From: Marsupella aquatica
Taxonomy: Eukaryota; Marchantiophyta
DNA length: 64,000 nt
Direction: 5' to 3'
NCBI GenBank assembly: GCA_973895155.1
Contig: OZ316898.1
Coordinates: forward strand, 10,540,001-10,604,000
Shown here: positions 33,061 through 45,461 of the stretch, piece after piece
Numbering within the stretch: the stretch's first letter is position 1
How the letters are laid out: each line of letters opens with the position of its first letter
Notes under the pieces: model-generated
What the model was told of the DNA's origin: nothing
Databases searched by the model: none
Seen by the model: the letters and a program-made list of their open reading frames with translations, nothing else
Program-made: the position numbers and the translations under genes

Positions 33061-35116
33061 AGTATTACATACTTTTGAGATAATGAAAACAAATTGGCCC
33101 TTCCAACTTGGTGGGTCCCTAGAAACCAACCTTGGTGGTCCCTGCAGCTTATGGGGGCATATACTTTACCTAGGACGGCTTGTCAAGGGTTGAGGTAATG
33201 GGATGAAAGGGCTGCTTGTGGGGGGGCCAAGTCGGCCACACAGGGAGAGGTGCAAGGCCGGAGAGGGGGCGGGAGGGAGCAGAATCTGATGGCCATGGAA
33301 AACATTTCCATCACCAAACAGCCCCTGTCCCTGCCCAGTCCCATTCCCTACCCTTGACAATTAAATGAAATTTAAACATAAAATTATTACTGTCATATTA
33401 CAAGCCCCTACTTTGGCAGGAGCACTATGGAGATTAAAAATCAAGCTTAGCCCGCACTTGTGCAAATTTAACCATAGTTAAGGAGAAGATGTTATTCTAT
33501 CGTAACTATTGTCTAATGAGATTCCTCGTCTAAAGAGGTACTTATGTATGACAATTCATTTCTTATACCAAGGTAACCCGGCAGGAAATTAAGGGCCGTG
33601 GCAAACCTTAGAAAAGGCAAGGCTGAAAATGAAATATACACACTTTTTATATACAAAGGGACCAATCAGAGTACAAATGAACAAACAAAAGAGGACCCAA
33701 GTGGACAAAACCAATCGAAAAAGAAGTGAGCAAAAGAGAACCACTAAACACCAAGAAAGAGGAACTAAAAGTAAGAAATAAGCAATTGAAAATGCCTTGA
33801 CATTCTCGCAACTCTTGATGGATACTTGTTTTTGAGTGCGCTGACCATCTGAGTTTCTGACTGTCAAGTTCCACCGGAATTGCAGATTTCTGGTCCGTGA
33901 CCCAGCCTGCACGGGAGACCGTCCTGAATGAGCTGGTTTGAGATACCCCAGTTAGATAAATTTATATTTTCTTGCAAATGGCATTACTGTCTATCCTGTT
34001 TGCCTGCTGTGCGGTTGTAGCCAGACTGCCCTGACCCGCCCTTCCTGCTCTGCTTGCAGTTGGGTGCTTTCCGCTGCCTCCTCTCCTCTTCTATATTGTG
34101 GTTATTGTCCAGAATACAAGTTAGTGGTCTATTATCATTTCTGGAGATATTTGCTATTTCCATAATTTCTTGCCCATAAACTCATGACCAGCAACCTTTT
34201 CCCAAACTGGAGTTACATCAGTTAAGGCCTGGAGTTCCCTAATGGGATACAAAGTCCACTGTATATTACGCTTGTATTCCCCATTAAGGGACCATCTCAG
34301 ATCTTTAGCTGGTAGTTAAGCTTGTCATACAATGATGTCCCAAATATTACACAAAGACAGCTACCTGGCAGGCAAAATTGATCAGTTAAAGACCATATAA
34401 AATGGGTTCATTTTTAGTAAGATGTAATCTTTGAAAACTGGGCTTGCATGAATGTAACCCCAGGAGGACCTTCACTAAGTCTACGCAGGAGGTCTGGGGA
34501 GCCCTTCTCACCCCAAGAGGACCTTAATTAACTTTTAAACACAGGAGGTGCGGGAAGCGGTTATAGCCTGAACCCCGTCCCAGAATGCCAGAACGCCTTA
34601 TCCTATACAAACCCTTTCTTTATAATTTTGCACCTCACTGACTCACTCGCCACCTTTCTCTCTCCGACAGAGCGCTTCGGATGAGAGCCCCTCCCCCACG
34701 CTTTCGCTTTTTCTCGTTGTCTTGTCTTTTTATGGAAAAGGAAGCTTTCGCTCTCTGTCCAGCAGCCGGCCCCACCTCTCGCTGTTCTCTTTGTCGTTTT
34801 CCTTGAAAAGGAAACCTTGACTGCCAGTAAAAACACTCCTTTCGCTTTTCCGCTTCTTTCCGCTTCTTTCCGCCGACCGAGCGCCCGGCTCTCCCCCGAT
34901 GAGCATCATCAGCATCGCAGCATGCAGCCCCACCGCCGCTACAGCGGGCCGACTGTACACTACGACTGTACTGTACGCTACTCGACCCTCATCTACTCTA
35001 CTCTGCTCTCGTCCCCCGTCCGATTTCGATCGCCCTCTGCTCCTCCTGCCCCGGAATTAATTGCGCCCACATTATACTACCGTACGGACGATCGGGTTCA
35101 TGCAAAGCGCTGCGCG
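33061..35116. other. Intergenic, possible decayed transposon sequence
   Basis: No gene is supported. At 33590-33930 the minus strand is T-rich and reads like the 3' tail of plant LINEs (an open frame of hydrophobic residues), but this is too weak to assign. At 34650-34870 a ~85-bp theme (ctttcgctttt ... gaaaaggaa) occurs twice and the word cgcttctttc repeats. At 34940-35020 a tract dense in gtac and ctact words occurs. None of these is resolved to a named element. Confidence 0.35.
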
Positions 35117-35484
35117 AAAAGTTTATATTTTTTCTTGTCAAATTCTGGCGCAGTGATAGATTTCGTAATTCTCTCCACGAAAAGGTTTTATTTTTCTTGT
35201 CAAATTCTGGCGCAGTGATAGATTTCGTAATTCTCTCCACGAAAAGGTTTTATTTTTCTTGTCAAATTTAGCGCATTATAGATTTCGTGATCCCCAACCA
35301 CTAATTTTCTATGTCCTTCTTGTCAAATGCTACGGTAGCGCATGCTAGATTTCGTGATACTTCCCACTAACTTTTTCTTTTCTTCTTGTCAAATTCTTGC
35401 GCATTGTGGGTTTCTTGATCCCCTCCAGTAACTTTTTACTTTTTTTTGGTCGATTTCTAGCGCATAGATTTCTTAATCCCCTCC
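35117..35484 (+). repeat. Minisatellite, about six copies of a ~62-bp unit
   Basis: Units start near 35117, 35179, 35242, 35301, 35367 and 35429. Each contains ttttcttgtcaaattctggc, gcgcagtgatagatttcgta and attctctccac with increasing divergence to the right. Copies 1-3 are nearly identical and copies 4-6 share only the cttgtcaaat ... gcgca ... agatttc skeleton, so the array grew from its left end most recently. Confidence 0.9.
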
Positions 35485-35677
35485 AGCAATTCGTTCTTTG
35501 TTGAATTTCTCTGGAAGATTATGAGGTATAACTCCCTTGCCAACCTGGCCTGGGGGTGATGAGATTAAGACCCTTGGCTAGCCCTTGTGGAGGGTTACCA
35601 AATGCTAAGTACAACATTTGAGTCAAAAATAGAGCAAAATTACACTGTGATTAAGGTCACTAGTCTGTGTTCAATAA

Positions 35678-35985
35678 GGGGCCATGGATGTAACCCCCTT
35701 AGAGCCATTGGTTACCCTACACATCTTTTACTATCAAAACTGTGAAACACTGATAAATCAATGTTTTAATAAAAGCATTACAGTATTCCTGAAGTATGCA
35801 TTGTGAAATTTTGAGAAGCATTTGGTACAATTTCCAATAATTATTTAATTCGGTACCAACCTCGTCTATGGTAGTATATGAAAAACAAGGGCAATTGATC
35901 CTACTGGTAGGGCAACCCATGGCAGGGGATATGGGTTATAGTACCTCAGGGTGGTGAGCCTGAGGGGGTTATAGCCATGGCCCCC
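35678..35985. mobile_element. MITE-like element with long imperfect terminal inverted repeats
   Basis: ggggccatggatgtaacccc at the left pairs with the reverse complement of ggggttatagccatggcccc at the right. Pairing resumes inward: ccattggttaccctac against ctggtagggcaacccatgg near 35905-35927. The interior is AT-rich and non-coding. At about 308 bp with a gene-free AT-rich core it fits a MITE. No clear target-site duplication was found, so the superfamily is unknown. Confidence 0.55.
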
Positions 35986-37567
35986 AAGCAGGTCATGGTT
36001 AGCAAGTGTAATGTCAGACACTATTTTCTCACATGAACTTCTGAAATTTTGAGGCTAGGCTAGGCCCACAACTGGGTTTAGGCTTGGAACCTCCCCTGAA
36101 AGAACATAGGAAAGAAAGAGAAGAGGGGGTTTTGGGTAGTAGGGAAGACAAGGGTAGCAGCTGAGCAGCAGTGATTAACTTATAGAGACTTGTGAACGAG
36201 CAAGGGTTGCTTTGCTTTGCATGAAGCTTCTTGGCTGGCAGCCGTGCAGGGTTGTCTGATGGTCTCAACTTTAAATGTTGCTGACTCCTGGCTTGCCTTC
36301 TCTGTAGGGGGTCCCAATTAGCATTTTTTTAAGTGGCAAAATTTTGCTAGTATGTTTCTGTCTCATTTGCCAGTGTTTCAGCTAATCACAGGTCCCATTA
36401 GCCAGAATCTAAAGGTCATCCTTAAATATAGGGAGATCTGAAAGTCAAGAAAATATTTAAATAAGAAATATTTTGAGCATTGTCTCCTTCACACACTGGA
36501 CATTCACCACTCTGGCCAAAACTAAAAACGTTAAAAAATACACTGGTCCCAATGTTCCTTCGAGGCCATTTGTTCTTGGGAAAATGGTTTTCAGCCAAGT
36601 CCTTTCTCTACAAGGCACTTTGCAATGGTACAACAAGAAGTTTCTAAAATACCATCACAATACTTGCCAAATTCTTTTTTGATTCAAAGGGCTATTTACA
36701 AGATCTTTCCGCCACCCTTAATCTAGAGACGTGCCAATGGTCACAATGTTTTGGGAGATTATTGACATAGATTCCTTCCTTGGCACTATTCTGAGACTCC
36801 CAGCAAAATAATTGTGTCCAGGCAATGGCTTCCTGGATGGCAGTTGATTCCCAAGTTTTCCATTATCAACATAGAAAATTAGTTGTTTGTTAGGACTTAA
36901 GCTTAATGTTGAGGCTCTTACTTTCTCAATTTAAGCAATGTTTGACTACGCTTAAAAACTTGCTCACTGAAACCTGTACTTATAATTTCTTGATAAGTAC
37001 AAGGCAGGGGCCAGACACGTAATGTTTTCGAGAGGAATTGCAGCATTCCTCAATATCAGAGTATTGTTAGAATTCTGCACAAAAAGGATGAGACTTTTCA
37101 AGCAAGAAAAAACAAGAAGTGAAAAGTCCTTACCACATTTCTAACAAGCTCAGTATTTAATTAAATAATGATTCTACAACAGTGCAATCTTAGAATTGCA
37201 ATATCAACTGAGTTACTCAAGTGAAAAATTCATGGATATATACAAAGGTCTTGAGCATATCTCTTGTATTTCCTTTACTAGTGCAAGATTTTGGGAGGAT
37301 TCACATATTGATAAGAAAAATCCAAGTCAATTTTGCAAATGCTAGTAAGTCAAATTTTGATTGAGAATTGCAGTAATCAACCCTATGCAAGACAATTGGG
37401 TAAACGAAGCCTTTGCCCTTAATGAGGGTTTCTTGATTATAATGTTGACACTGTCGAAATAATTACAAATAATGAAGATATCCAAAGGCAGGCACAATTT
37501 GTACTGCTGACAGGATCAAGTGAACACATTGGATGTCGATGATGTGACCATCAAATCTAGTTCATCA
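35986..37567. other. Intergenic, downstream of SGPP
   Basis: No gene is seen. Copy C of the dispersed repeat lies at about 36420-36530. The right ~300 bases should include the SGPP 3' UTR. The rest is AT-rich and unassigned. Confidence 0.35.
36420..36530 (+). repeat. Dispersed repeat copy C
   Basis: Third copy of the 8330/9490 family: gggagatctgaaagtcaaga, aaataagaaatattttgagc, ctccttcacacactggacat, tcaccactctgg, then an A-rich block. It is preceded, as at 9400-9470, by a tract of gcaaaatt and tagccag words, which suggests that the shared element extends further left. Confidence 0.5.
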
Positions 37568-39913
37568 TCATTTTTGCTCCAAATGTTCCCAAAGGGATGG
37601 ATCATTGTAGTCTTCAATGATCAGAGAAGCACCAGCTGCAAGAAGATTATCTTTGATATGTCCTGTTGTCAATCCAACCACTGAGACCCCTGCAGCCACA
37701 CCTGCTCGAAGTCCTGCTGGTGAATCCTGGCAAGAAAATTTTGGCACAGCAGTTACTACCCTGACATTTAGTAAATGCCCGACCATCACTCCTGCTCTTT
37801 GTGCTATTGCAGTTGCTACTGATGTAAATTTTTATTTAGTACACCACTTTCAAAGTCCCCTGACGGATCCAAATGACAGGCCAAATGACTATAATTCTGT
37901 GTGCTGGGGAAGGACCAAGGAAACATTTCAAACTGTAGCTTTGAAGATAACTTGCCTCAACATCATGTGAAGATGCATGACTTCAATGCACTAACATGTG
38001 ACTAGTGCTCGGTGATGTGGGATACAATTCAGATAAGCTATAAGGTATGCACTTACTTCAAAAATGATGGTATTGTTAGGTGATGTGGGATACAATTCCG
38101 ATAAGGTATGAACTTACTTCAAAAATGATGGTATTATCAGGGGCAACTTCGAGGTGTTGTAGAGCTTTCAGGTAAGGGTCAGGATATGGCTTGGGACGTT
38201 CACATTCATTCCCAATCACAACAATCTCAAAGAAATTGGTCAGCCCCAAGGCTTCAATAACTTGCTCTACATTGTCACGAGGAGAGTTTGAAACAGCTGC
38301 TCTTCGAAGTCCTCGCTCTTTGATCCAATCGACCAGCTTCATAAGGCCAGGAATTGGTGTTGTATGGTCCTTTGCAAGGCTGGTAAACATCTAACAATGT
38401 TAGGTTCTCCACAGAAATATCAGTGTGGGCCATATTTCTTCTTTCAGTTCATCTTACGCATGAGCCTTACTATCTCTTACAAATATCTGGACAAGGACAA
38501 GTTCAAAGCCTTGGGGTAACATTAGAACTATTATGTCTGCTTTGGTTATTATATTACACAATGAGTGAATGTTGTCTCAAAGATTTGTCACACTTTTGAA
38601 ACACTCCTAATATTGGGACATATAAAGCTACAGCATGGTAGTGGTAGCAGTTGTACATGAACATGTCGAGATATGCAACTTCATGAGGATGGGATTTACT
38701 GAGAGTAATGTTCTTGTCACCAAATATGATTGAGTACCTTCTAAACCTGGCTTCCTTTTTGTCTGTAACCTTCTGCCGCTCAGCTTCAGACAAATCTGGA
38801 AAGTGCTCAACGGCAATAACAGTGTTGAGCTTCCCACTGATCTGCTTGAGGAAGTACTCTTTGGTCATGGGTGCTCCCCCTTGAAACCCTGTCTGCCACC
38901 CCTCTGCCCCTTATCTGATGAGACAAGTACTAATATTTCAGCTAGAAACTCTATGTTAACTGTTCTCGTCATGGTGATGGCAAGGACAGCCAGGAGGCTC
39001 CACGTCACATATATTACATCAAATACGAGTGTCAACGAAGGAAACTCAAACCTTTGAGAGATAAAACGCTGAAGAGGCATTTATTCTCAAGTCTAGAGAG
39101 GGAGAAAGGGATGCCCAGTTTGTTTTATAAGGCCTTACCAAAAATGGCAAATTATTTCAATTGCTCTATTGTTAGATGCACTGGGGACTTACAATAGTTC
39201 TTATTGCCAGCCACAAAGTGAGGTACTAAGCAATGCAACCTTGCTTACAAGGAACATACTGCTATGTTGTTATATATAGAGAAAGAGAGACTATATATGA
39301 ACTTCAATAGAGAATAGAATCTTCAGTGAGAGATAGTTTGGCCAGTGAGGAGGTTATATTGGCCGGCCAATAAAGCACAAGTTTTAAGGTGAAGCTAGAA
39401 CTTTTAAGGACTTTCTACATTTCAGCCACACAAGGAGGCTCAATATCTACATCAAAAATGATTTTGTTGTATAGGTCAATTGATTACAGGGTTTGTTGAG
39501 AAGCATTCATTTTTTCTAATCTTAGCTTGATGTCCCACAAGAAGAGGTGAAAGCTGCTGAAATCAGTTAAATTCATAAGTTCAGTAATAAGTTCACAAAG
39601 AGCTGTAAGAGTAAACTGGGTTACCTAATGTGAGATATTTACTCCTAGGAAACATATCACTGCCAGTAGTGATGGAAGAAATAATGACATAAGCTTGGAG
39701 ACAGTTATTTGATTGAACATATGACACCATAGCCTAAGTAACTAATCTGGGCTGTGGGGAATTATTTAGGGAAGTTGAGCTGGAAAGCAAGCAGACCTGC
39801 TGGAATGTCTCCTGGAAGGCTTGGAAATGAAGTGGATCTGAGTCGGTGAGAGTACCATCCACATCAAAAAGGATTGCCTTGAGGTCTTTCGCAATAGGTA
39901 ATGGCTTGCCCAT
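37568..39913 (-). CDS. SGPP: HAD-superfamily sugar phosphatase, SGPP type (4 exons)
   Basis: Minus-strand exons 39913-39797, 38892-38738, 38379-38118 and 37726-37568 give 230 residues; all introns are GT-AG and in frame. HAD motifs: I ILFDVDGTLTDSD with nucleophile D17 and acid/base D19; II S121 in AVSNSPRD; III K154 in ERPKPYPDPY; IV E178-D179 in FEDSPAGLRAGVAAG. A helical cap lies between motifs I and II (about 25-95), as in the beta-phosphoglucomutase-like subfamily. Family knowledge: Arabidopsis SGPP (At2g38740) has this layout at a similar length and dephosphorylates small sugar phosphates. No transit peptide is seen, so the protein is likely cytosolic. The start at 39913 was chosen because it gives the family's N-terminus; an upstream in-frame ATG at 39958 would add 15 unrelated residues. 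The 3' end of exon 3 has been tandemly duplicated into the following intron. Confidence 0.9.
38011..38139 (-). repeat. Tandem duplication copying the SGPP exon 3 end and splice donor
   Basis: Two copies (38011-38078 and 38079-38139) share ggtgatgtgggatacaattc, ataaggtatg and acttacttcaaaaatgatgg. The right copy holds the real exon end (38118) and donor GT at 38117-38116. The left copy holds an identical-looking donor at 38056-38055, 61 nt into the intron. Reading through to it meets a stop at 38078-38076. Confidence 0.9.
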
Positions 39914-42269
39914 TGTTCCTTGTTTTTCTGAGATCCCCAGATGAGTGTTGTTAAACAAAGAGGCCTATTTCTAGAGTGAAGTAAGAGCTATAGGCAAGTT
40001 GAATCATACCAGAGGACATATGGCAGACATTGACAAGTTTTCTAAATATGTTTAGGATATACATCTTCCAAATGACAAGGCGGGGAGTCATACATTTTGG
40101 GTCATAAAGAGTTCCTTGTCGTAAAAGGCAATGTTTCATTTAAGAGTACGCACTATATAGCCAACTATAACATCACTGCCATTGATTTGGGGTTGGAACC
40201 ATATAGTAGTGTAATTGCAGAAGGATAGAAAGCTTAGTCAATTTCCACCTCTAATCAAACCAGAGTTTATTATTTGACCAATTGCATAAAACCCTACCCT
40301 TGCCTAGAGACATGATATTGTATATACAGTGACTAAGGTGAAAGATTGAATTCAAAGTTTCCTGGGTCTTGGCCACGAGCTGCTCAAAACAAGAAATCAA
40401 TCCTCCTAGAGACACCCAACGTGCTACACAGTGCTCATCAAAGTGTAGATGGCACAACCTCAATTCATGTGCTTCCTATCTCTATTCTCAGCTATAATGG
40501 AAAACAGAAATGACATGTATAATCAGATCAAACCAGGGTCCTCTTTGCCTCACCACGCAGGACAAGTAAAGCTTTGATAATCAACTCCAATAAATCTTGC
40601 CATACAATTTCTCTCTTGTGGGTCTACCAGTCTGAAGAGAAGAGAATTGAGAGAGCATGATACCACCAAGAGAAACAATTATACAACAAAATGGGATTGC
40701 ATCTCTTCACCACATACCTTCCAACGGGAAACCTGTTCGTGGTCCCCGTAGATGCCAAGCTCTATACTGTCTTCAGAAGTCATAAAGTCACACCTCTTGG
40801 ACTGGTGAGTACTAAAGTAATAGAGCAGTTGATTTAGGTTTCTCAAGAAAACATCATATTTTCCTTCATTTGAGACCTCAAGTGCTCTAATAGTTTAACG
40901 AGCCATTTTTCACGTGGTCTGACAAATCTACTTTTCATTACAACTTGAGGTCAGGTCCTTTCTTTTGTTTCAAAAGGGTGCTTTACTAACAAGTAAAACA
41001 CAATAGTGGATACACACCAATCCAAACAAGGAGGCCAAGGTGTCTACGTAAACTAGACTAGATGCATCGAGAAAGGTCCGCATTGCACCAAAGAAACACA
41101 GGAAACATCCCACAAAATTTGATGAATCTGCTTCTGACTACAAACCTAGGTCAGGTACACATTTAATGAAAGAAACTAGATTTACCAAATTTAATGTGCA
41201 ATTGCCCCCTAATATTGGGGATAATCTAGGGTAAGGACCCTATCGTATTGGCCCTCTCACCCTGTTGTGACTTTAGGGCTCCTTGAAGGAGGGTGGATCA
41301 CAATTGCTGGCCATCCACTCCTGAGTCTAAAACCTGAGGTCTGCCCTCAAGTGATGAACGATTGAGGTGACCTCAGACTGTTGTCAAAGACTTGATGGCA
41401 GAAACCATTGACCAGGTCTGAGAGCTTATGGAATAGACTCCTGACCCTCTCCTTGCAAGTGAACTCTCTTTTGAGTTTGTCCCTAAAACAAGGTCCCTTT
41501 AAAAAGACAAGTAGGGCATCTCAGTTTGATAACTGGCCTGACCAGCATTCGAGACCAGACATTAAAAATCCCAAATTACCAGTCATTGTCATTTCTCTCT
41601 TAAAACTCTGAAGTCCAGAGTTGCTCTTTCCCTTCTGGGTAACTTTCATGACCAACTTGTTATCGTTTTGAAACAGACTCATTTTCTTTCCCACCGCACG
41701 GTCACCATTCTGTGCTTGCTTCTTCAGCTTTCCCTATCTTCTGTCAAAGCACAAGCTGGAGCAAAAAGGGGACGGAATTGTGAAACTTTGTTTTAGAATC
41801 GGGAAGCCCTGCCCATGCAACTGGCCAAAAAGCTAGAACAGGAAAATCCTAATTTTATGATGAAAGTAAATGTTGACAAATCCCAGTGGGCTAAAACAGA
41901 GTTAGAGGAGACAACTGAGCCTAACAATGAACAGGCGGTAATACTATCAAGCAAGTTTGAATTGACTCTAAGATTGGACTTTGCAGTCCCACCAATCCCT
42001 GGGGTGGCACTGGTCAAATCATGATCCATGGTTGTAGTTGTAGTTGCATAGAAATTTGAAGAGAGTCAAATCAAAAGGCAATGTCACCTCAATTTTTTCC
42101 ACTGAAGAAGGTTTAAAGGAGGCTGCTTGGCTTCAAAAATGCTTCAGAGACTGTCAAATTTATTTACTTATGCAAAAAATAAAATGGCATTGAATGAAAA
42201 CCCTACCTGCACACAATGAGAATAGAAACACCACAAGATTTGACTTGAACAAGGATGAAAATTGAAGAC
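39914..42269. other. Intergenic upstream of SGPP, no gene seen
   Basis: It contains the SGPP promoter at its left end (minus-strand gene). No TATA box was assigned. Short open frames (such as 41815-42024 plus) have no recognisable homology. No structured repeat was noticed before the MITE at 42273. Confidence 0.35.
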
Positions 42270-42272
42270 TAA

Positions 42273-42810
42273 GGGGCACTTTACAAGACGTCGGGGGCCG
42301 TTCGCTTCCTTTTCTACCAAAGCTGAGCCAGCAGCAGTTTCACATGCTAAAAACAGTATACCGGGGCTAATAGAGAATTTAGAAGACTTTTATTGCCCCC
42401 GACGTCTTGTAAAGGGAACTCTGGCCAGTGTAGCTAGAATCATTGACTAGAAGGCAAACTTGGGACCCACTCCACCTGAATCTTTGGCTAATGCTGGCTA
42501 ATCTTTGGCTAATGCTGGTTCTTGTGGGTCCGCATTTATTGAAAACTGCCCATAATAGGAATGGACCAAGCGGCCGGATGAAGGGACCTCCAACTGAGGT
42601 GGTCTAAAATTCTGGACAAAAAAGAGCTCCACATCGGCAAAAGTTGGGCCCCACTGAAGTCCATGTAGGATCGGCAGAATCAATGAGCAAAACTGCCCCC
42701 GACATTTTCTAAAGTGAACTCCAGCACTATCTCCCCAATGGATGGCCCGGATTGGATCTTGGATGTCAGAAAAGTGAAGGAACTGCCCCCGACGTCTTGT
42801 AAAGCCACCC
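42273..42810. mobile_element. PIF/Harbinger-like (Tourist-type) MITE with nested terminal repeats
   Basis: The left end (cactttacaagacgtcgggg, inside 42273-42300) is inverted at the right end (gcccccgacgtcttgtaaag, 42785-42804). The arms share about 20 perfect bases, extending imperfectly outward to GGG/CCC. The element is flanked on both sides by TAA (42270-42272 and 42811-42813), the 3-bp TWA target duplication typical of PIF/Harbinger. Two more right-end-type sequences lie inside: a perfect one at 42395-42414 and a diverged one at about 42695-42715 (gcccccgacattttctaaag). The structure is therefore nested or multi-copy. No transposase coding is present. Confidence 0.75.
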
Positions 42811-42813
42811 TAA

Positions 42814-43819
42814 GAATCATCAAACTGGACTCTTGGGAAGAGGTGGTGAAATCTGGAAATGAACTGGCATAGTAGGGGAAGGGAATAGCTGGAATGTCTT
42901 GGACTATGTCTTCCCCTAAATTACTTCAAGTGGTGGGCAGTCAATACTCCTGGCAGTACAGATCTCAAGCATTTGATTCACTGAGTTTATAGTTCATAGT
43001 CCGCTGCCAATCCTCCATTCTGATCTCATGCTGTGTAGACTAAACTCTGGGGAGCAATTTGAGCTATGCTGCTTTGGATTCATATACTACCATTTTATAG
43101 ATAAAGATGTTAGTGAGTACTGAATCAAAATGTCTCTACTAAACCTCCAAGTTTCATCCCCACAACCACAGGCCACAGAGAGAGTTGTAGGAGGAAGCTG
43201 ATGGATATTAGTGACCAGTTGCATTGCATTTGATTCATTCAAGTTGCCTCCAAGGGCCATTTTACACTGCAGGCTGCTCCCAATTTATTACAGTTCCAAT
43301 TATAGAAGTGCAAGAAATGGGTGACTGGAGAATGAGTGTAAGTCTCCAAGTTTTAAATCTATTTTAAATTTTGCTGCTTCTAGAAATACAACTCCCAATA
43401 CAACTTACTGTAAGCATGTTAGGAGAATGATTTCTAATCCAAGCTTGAAATCTATTTAGCCCGTCATGCTTGATATGTAACCTCATTCTGAGAAACCTTA
43501 GTACTCTGGCCCTCTATTGGATACAATATTGAAACTATTCAGTTGCTGCAAACCCTGACAAAAATTCTGAGAAACTTTGTAGTTGGTTTGAAAGTGAATC
43601 TGATAAAAAAACAAATTTCTATATACATTGCTTGATATTTTCTGTTCAACCCAAAGTCTCTTCTTCTATCACAATTGTCAGTTAAAATGTTGTTTACTTA
43701 CAAGGACTTCCTTCTCAACGTTGTTCACCCCATCAGCTATCAGTCATCCATATCAGTGCGGGTATCAGTGAAGCTCAGCCGCCAAATTGGACATTATTAC
43801 GCTCAAGATTTTTCTCTTG
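42814..43819. other. Intergenic, nothing recognised
   Basis: AT-rich non-coding sequence with no open frame or repeat that I can support. Confidence 0.35.
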
Positions 43820-43970
43820 ACAGCCTTGCTGAGTAGAAATTTTGTCACTTGGCTGTACTTGCTGAGTCACTTTTACACTCAGCGGCCTTGCTGAGTGAAG
43901 AATTATAGGGAAAATCCACTTGGCTAACCTTTCTGAGTCACTTATTCAACTTGGTGGCTCCGCTGAGTAC
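43820..43970 (+). repeat. Short degenerate tandem repeat of a ~40-bp unit
   Basis: The word ttgctgagt or a close variant recurs five times (about 43826, 43858, 43887, 43930 and 43960) with cacttggct, cactcagcgg and caacttggtgg phrases between, giving a unit of roughly 30-45 bp. Confidence 0.65.
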
Positions 43971-45461
43971 ATGCAACAAGTGATGGGAGTGATTGAACCC
44001 TGATTCCAGAAACTGATGCTGATTCATGAGGTTGCAACACTCTTCTGGAATTGATAGTGCAAAGAGTTGGAGGCAGTCTTCTGTGAGTTCTGTTGCTGTG
44101 CCCTAATCTGGCTGTTGTCCAATGCGCACCAGCCTGTTTTCCTTCTCTAAGCATTGATATACACTAATTTTGTTTGTCCAGCTCTCACTTATCTCAGGGA
44201 ATTTTCCCAGGAAATTTGAAACTAAATCAATAAATCCTTACCAGATAGTTTTTGTGAGGATTTTGAAAATTCTAACCATCAAGATTTGGATCAAATACTT
44301 AATCCCGAGTTATCACATTCTTTATAACATGAAAGGGTTTTCCTGCCCAAGATTACAAACCAGTTTCATGGCCGAAGTCACTCTGTATTTCTTTCTTTCG
44401 TTCTTTCTTTTTGATATGTTCCAGAGCACCAAGTGCTGCTCGTCTTGATAAAGCTCTCCCCTCAACCCTACCCCTATCCGTGCCCATGGAGGACCTCGTT
44501 ACCCTTTTGAATACGGACTCACTAAAAATCCAGAATTTAAGCCAGTAAAGTTTTTCAATGGTGCCCTTGTGCTCGGGGGATTGCTTTCCCCAATTCTCTC
44601 ATGAGCCAAGACTAGGTTGTCTTTCCACTCACCCCATCGTCACCCCCTACCCTTGTTGTGACACACAGGGGTGACACTGAAGAAGTGTACTGTTGCTCGC
44701 ATGGTAACCTTCTGTTTGGTGACCTCATTTGCCACAACAGGGATGGAGGGTGACTATGTGAACAATTGAAAGCCACTTATCATACTCTTGTGCTTCTTTG
44801 AAAAATAAACTCCTTGGCATCTAACAGTATTCAAAATGCTACACCCTTCACTGCTGTTAGTGTTAGCAACTAATTAGTGTGTGTGAATTTAGTGTTACTA
44901 ACAATAAGAGGGGAATAGGGCTTTTGTACACTGATTACTGCATGCTAAGGCAAAGGATTGTCATGCGGAAAACTGGGGTACCCAACAGCCATTTGTTTCT
45001 TGTTTTTAAACATTAGCCAAGGTGACTACTATTTTACCCTCCAGACAAGCACAGGTCTGGTTATGGAGTATTTGAATTCAATTATATAGTACTTTCTGAC
45101 TATTGTAGAGTATTTCCTTGCTAACACTCCCCCATAGTGCATTAGGTGGTCGTGAACAAAATTAGAATATTTAAAATTTCAGCCTGAGTATCATTAGCGT
45201 GTTTGTTTTAGGTAAGTGATTGGCTAATTTTTGCCAAAAAAATGGCTGGTACCCACCTTCTTTCCACTTGGAAGATGCCAAAAACTATTATTTCCAACAC
45301 ATGAATTTTTATTTTAGTTGACACCAATTTACTACTCTGGCAGAAAGTTTGTTTCACCTAATTGGTATGAGTAACTCAGTAACACTAATTGCCAAGAATA
45401 CTGTACTGGGTGACCCAAATGGAATCTCAACAAACATTAAAATATTATTCCAGTAAAAGTT
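43971..45461. other. Intergenic, nothing recognised
   Basis: No gene or structured repeat was identified. The open frame at 44170-44448 has no family resemblance. Confidence 0.3.

Noticed and set aside
33590-33930. Minus-strand LINE 3' end
   Set aside because: T-rich, LINE-tail-like wording only; no coding motif, A-tail or target duplication could be fixed.
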